From the NCBI GenBank assembly GCA_947371015.1, contig CANBNK010000007.1, positions 1 through 64,000 on the forward strand: a stretch of DNA of 64,000 nt. The letters run 5' to 3'. This DNA is from Acetobacteraceae bacterium (lineage in GTDB: Bacteria; Pseudomonadota; Alphaproteobacteria; Acetobacterales; Acetobacteraceae). The position numbers were made by a program, and so were the translations under genes. The first letter of the stretch is position 1. Every line of letters starts with the position of its first letter. A model generated the notes under the pieces. The model made no database searches and was not told the origin of the DNA. It worked only from the letters and a program-made list of their open reading frames with translations. Below are positions 61,802-64,000 of this stretch, one piece after another.

Positions 61802-62752
61802 ATGCGGCTGTTGCTGTGCGCCCTGCTGCTGCTGGCCACGCCGGTGCGGGCGGAGTTTCCGGACCGCGCCATTCGCCTGGTGATCCCGCTGCCGCCCGGC
61901 GGCAGCAATGACCTGATCGGCCGCATCATCGCCCATGGCATGGGCCAGCGCCTGGGACAGACCGTGGTGGTGGAGAACCGCTCCGGTGCTTCCGGCGTCA
62001 TCGGCGCCGAGGTGGTGGCCCGCGCCGCGCCGGATGGCCATACCGTGCTGCTGGGCGGGGGTGGCTTCACCCTGAACCACCTGATTCGGGCCACGCTGCC
62101 CTATGACCCCGCCACCAGCTTCGCGCCCATCGGCCTGGCCGGCACCGCCGCCATCGCCATCCTGGTCAACCCGGGCGTCCCGGCCACCGACCTGGCCGGG
62201 CTGAAGCGGGTGATGCTGGCGGCGAACCCGCCGCTGCGGCTCGCCACCTCCGGCGTCGGCACCACCGGCCATGCACTCGGAGAAATGCTGGCCCAGGTCT
62301 TCGGGGCCGAGGTGGACCATGTGCCCTATCGCGGGTCTGGGCCGGTGCTGAGCGACCTGCTGCAAGGCCGCGTGCAGCTGTACCCGAACGTGCTGGCGCC
62401 CTTGCTGCCGCAGCTGCGGGCCGGCCAGCTGCGCGCCATTGCCCTGGCCGGGGAACGGCGCAGCGCCGTCATGCCGGACCTGCCCACCGCTGCGGAGCAG
62501 GGCTTCCCCGAGGTCATGGCCAGCAACTGGTACGGGCTGCTGGCCACCGGCGGCACCGCGCCGGACCGCGTGCTGCGGCTGCACGCCGCGTTGAACGCCA
62601 CGCTTGCCGAGCCGGAGGCCCGCCGCAAGCTGGAGGAGGCGGGGCTTGAGGTGGAGCCCAGTGCCAGCCCAGATGCCTTCGCCGACCACCTGCACCGCGA
62701 CATCCAGCGCTGGCTGCCGGTAGTGCGGCGGGCGAATATCCGGCTGGAGTAG
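61802..62752 (+). CDS. Bug family (TctC) substrate-binding protein
   Basis: 316-aa periplasmic binding protein, signal peptide MRLLLCALLLLATPVRA. Bug signatures: FPDRAIRLVIPLPPGGSNDL, VVENRSGASGVIGAEVVARA, LATSGVGTTGHALGEM and VPYRGSGPVLSDLLQG. ATG 61802 is chosen because GGGAGG is 6 bp upstream; the ATG at 61796 abuts the same site. Likely binds a carboxylate used by the neighbouring oxidoreductases and dioxygenase. Confidence 0.93.
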   Translation: MRLLLCALLLLATPVRAEFPDRAIRLVIPLPPGGSNDLIGRIIAHGMGQRLGQTVVVENRSGASGVIGAEVVARAAPDGHTVLLGGGGFTLNHLIRATLPYDPATSFAPIGLAGTAAIAILVNPGVPATDLAGLKRVMLAANPPLRLATSGVGTTGHALGEMLAQVFGAEVDHVPYRGSGPVLSDLLQGRVQLYPNVLAPLLPQLRAGQLRAIALAGERRSAVMPDLPTAAEQGFPEVMASNWYGLLATGGTAPDRVLRLHAALNATLAEPEARRKLEEAGLEVEPSASPDAFADHLHRDIQRWLPVVRRANIRLE

Positions 62753-62832
62753 CGCCTGATCGCCCGAGGCGATGGCGCCGAAGGGCGCCAATCAGATGGT
62801 GCCGAAGGGCGTGGATAAGTCGCGTCGGCGCC

Positions 62833-63723
62833 CTACTCCGCCGCCAACGCCACGGCCACGGCGGCTTCCCCGGCCAGGGTGGTGCGGCGCATGTCGCGCG
62901 GATACGTCGCGTCATCGAAGGGCCGGGCGCGGTGCATGGTGCAGCGGTTGTCCCACACCAGCAGGTCGCCGACGCGCCATTTGTGCGAATAGACGAAGGC
63001 GCGCTGCGTCGCGTGCTCGGTCAACTCGCGCAGCAGCATCATCGCTTCCGGCACCGGCATGCCCACCACCCGACCATTATGGGAAGACATGAACAGCGAC
63101 AGCCGGCCGCTGCCGGGGTGGCGGCGCACCAGCGGCTGGCGCACCGGGGCGAAGTCATGCAGCTCCTGCTCGGTGAAGCCGAAGCCCAGCGCGCCCTTGC
63201 TGAAGATGCGGCTGTGTTCGCAGACTAGGTCGCGGACCTGGTCCTTGAGGCGCGGCTCCAGCATGTCCCAGGCAGCGCGCATGTCGGCGATCTCGGTATC
63301 GGCACCCTCCGGCGGGATGACATGCGCCGAGAGCAGCGACCACTTGGCCGGGGTTTCCTTGTAGCTGCTGTCGCTGTGCCACAGCATGTTGCCCAGCCCG
63401 AACAGGCGCTTGCGGTCGTCCCGCGCCATGATCTTGCCGCCCGGCGCCAGGTTGGAGATGTCCGACAGCGCCGGGTTGTCCAGCCGGGTGCCCTCCACCG
63501 AGCGGATCTGGGTGTAGGGCGGCTCGATCGGGCCGAAGCTGGTGGTGAAGGCCAACTGCTGTCCCGTCGTCAGCGGCGTGCCCTGGCGAAAAACCAGCAC
63601 GCCGTATTGGTCCATCCCCTGGTGGATGGCGTCGCGGTCTGCTGACGAAAGCGGGCGGCTGATGTCCACGCCCTGGCATTCCGCGGCGAAGACGGGGTGG
63701 ACGGGGCTGAAGCTGATGGCCAT
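62833..63723 (-). CDS. TauD/TfdA family Fe(II)/2-oxoglutarate dioxygenase
   Basis: 296 aa. Iron ligands His116 and Asp118 (LWHSDSSYKETP) and His264 (CTMHRARPFDD), with 2-oxoglutarate-binding Arg near 279-280 (RDMRRTTL). GGAGG precedes the ATG at 63723. Family members oxidise taurine, 2,4-D, sulfonates or similar acids; substrate unknown. Confidence 0.93.
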   Translation of the reverse strand: MAISFSPVHPVFAAECQGVDISRPLSSADRDAIHQGMDQYGVLVFRQGTPLTTGQQLAFTTSFGPIEPPYTQIRSVEGTRLDNPALSDISNLAPGGKIMARDDRKRLFGLGNMLWHSDSSYKETPAKWSLLSAHVIPPEGADTEIADMRAAWDMLEPRLKDQVRDLVCEHSRIFSKGALGFGFTEQELHDFAPVRQPLVRRHPGSGRLSLFMSSHNGRVVGMPVPEAMMLLRELTEHATQRAFVYSHKWRVGDLLVWDNRCTMHRARPFDDATYPRDMRRTTLAGEAAVAVALAAE

Positions 63724-63775
63724 GGGGCTTCCTCCGGTGGGGCCTTTCGCGGCCCTTGCTTTTGGCAGTCTTGCG

Positions 63776-64000
63776 CTATTCCGCGCCGCGCGCCAGCCAG
63801 CGGCCGAGCAGCCCGGCGCGCAGCAGCACCAGCCATGCGCCGATGCCGAAGCCGAAGGCGGCATGGGCGACGATGACTGCGAAGATCAGGTGCGGCGGCA
63901 TGCCGAAGGCAATGGCGGCGCCGCGCCAGGGCGCCAGGACGAAGAACAGGTAGGCTATGGGCACCGTGGCACCGTACAGCGCCCCGGCCAGGGCCAGCGG
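63776..64000 (-). CDS. Integral membrane protein, partial at the right edge
   Basis: The frame is open to base 64000. Visible C-terminal 74 residues form two helices (LALAGALYGATVPIAYLFFV and HLIFAVIVAHAAFGFGIGAW), ending LLGRWLARGAE. An internal GTG at 63964 is not taken as the start because hydrophobic sequence continues upstream of it. Family not determined. Confidence 0.65.
   Translation of the reverse strand, partial: PLALAGALYGATVPIAYLFFVLAPWRGAAIAFGMPPHLIFAVIVAHAAFGFGIGAWLVLLRAGLLGRWLARGAE

Overview
The window is very GC-rich, with strong GC bias at third codon positions. Its gene content is that of an aerobic alphaproteobacterium, most likely an Acetobacteraceae of the Roseomonas type. 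Pointers are the aa3-type oxidase cluster in alphaproteobacterial order (coxB, coxA, ctaB, small CoxF-like gene, ctaG, coxC, DUF983, SURF1), a SDHAF4/DUF1674 protein, a PmtA-like methyltransferase, Bug/TctC binding proteins, and the neighbourhood rsmB - rpe - heparinase-like - purH. The family assignment is inference from gene content. I see no rRNA, tRNA, CRISPR array, phage or complete insertion sequence.

Layout. 1-5.5 kb: left-edge partial lnt, an AraC regulator divergent from an MFS transporter, a DMT exporter and a PmtA-like methyltransferase. 5.7-7.6 kb: mntH divergent from an ArsR/SmtB-type regulator that keeps a complete alpha-5 metal site. 7.7-15.6 kb: the cytochrome oxidase operon with its assembly factors, ending in an M32 carboxypeptidase. 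15.6-27.3 kb: cation/proton antiporter, small secreted and stress proteins, an amino-acid binding protein with an aminotransferase, two paralogous membrane proteins, a nucleoside transporter, rmuC, purH and an MFS transporter. 27.4-38.5 kb: cell-envelope sugar genes (GT4, heparinase-like, GT39), rpe, rsmB, a methyltransferase/membrane-protein pair, cytochrome b561, SDHAF4 and a chlorite-dismutase-family protein. 38.9-44.8 kb: a tightly coupled hyuA-hyuB-tctC-MFS operon. 44.9-50.8 kb: hrpB, a DegP-like lipoprotein protease and a two-component pair. 50.9-53.0 kb: a three-gene exosortase module. 53.4-64 kb: phosphatase, ABC-2 permease, sugar-acid dehydratase, hydrolase, hydroxyacid dehydrogenase, a frameshifted cyclase, SDR, Bug protein, TauD dioxygenase and a right-edge partial membrane protein.

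The most unusual content is (i) a compact, translationally coupled exosortase module: one secreted substrate with a non-PEP C-terminal sorting signal, one exosortase with a Cys/Arg/His triad, and one single-span accessory protein, bracketed by inverted copies of a repeat; (ii) a family of about 105-bp bipartite palindromic repeats bounded by CTAG, seven copies in 64 kb, several of which supply the stop codon of the neighbouring gene; (iii) a chlorite-dismutase-family gene lying between two 95-bp direct repeats; (iv) several genes below the usual ORF length cutoff, including a 41-aa lipoprotein with a perfect ribosome-binding site and a 41-aa CoxF-like protein. Start codons were moved where a predicted ORF began inside a repeat or where the Shine-Dalgarno spacing decided between two starts.
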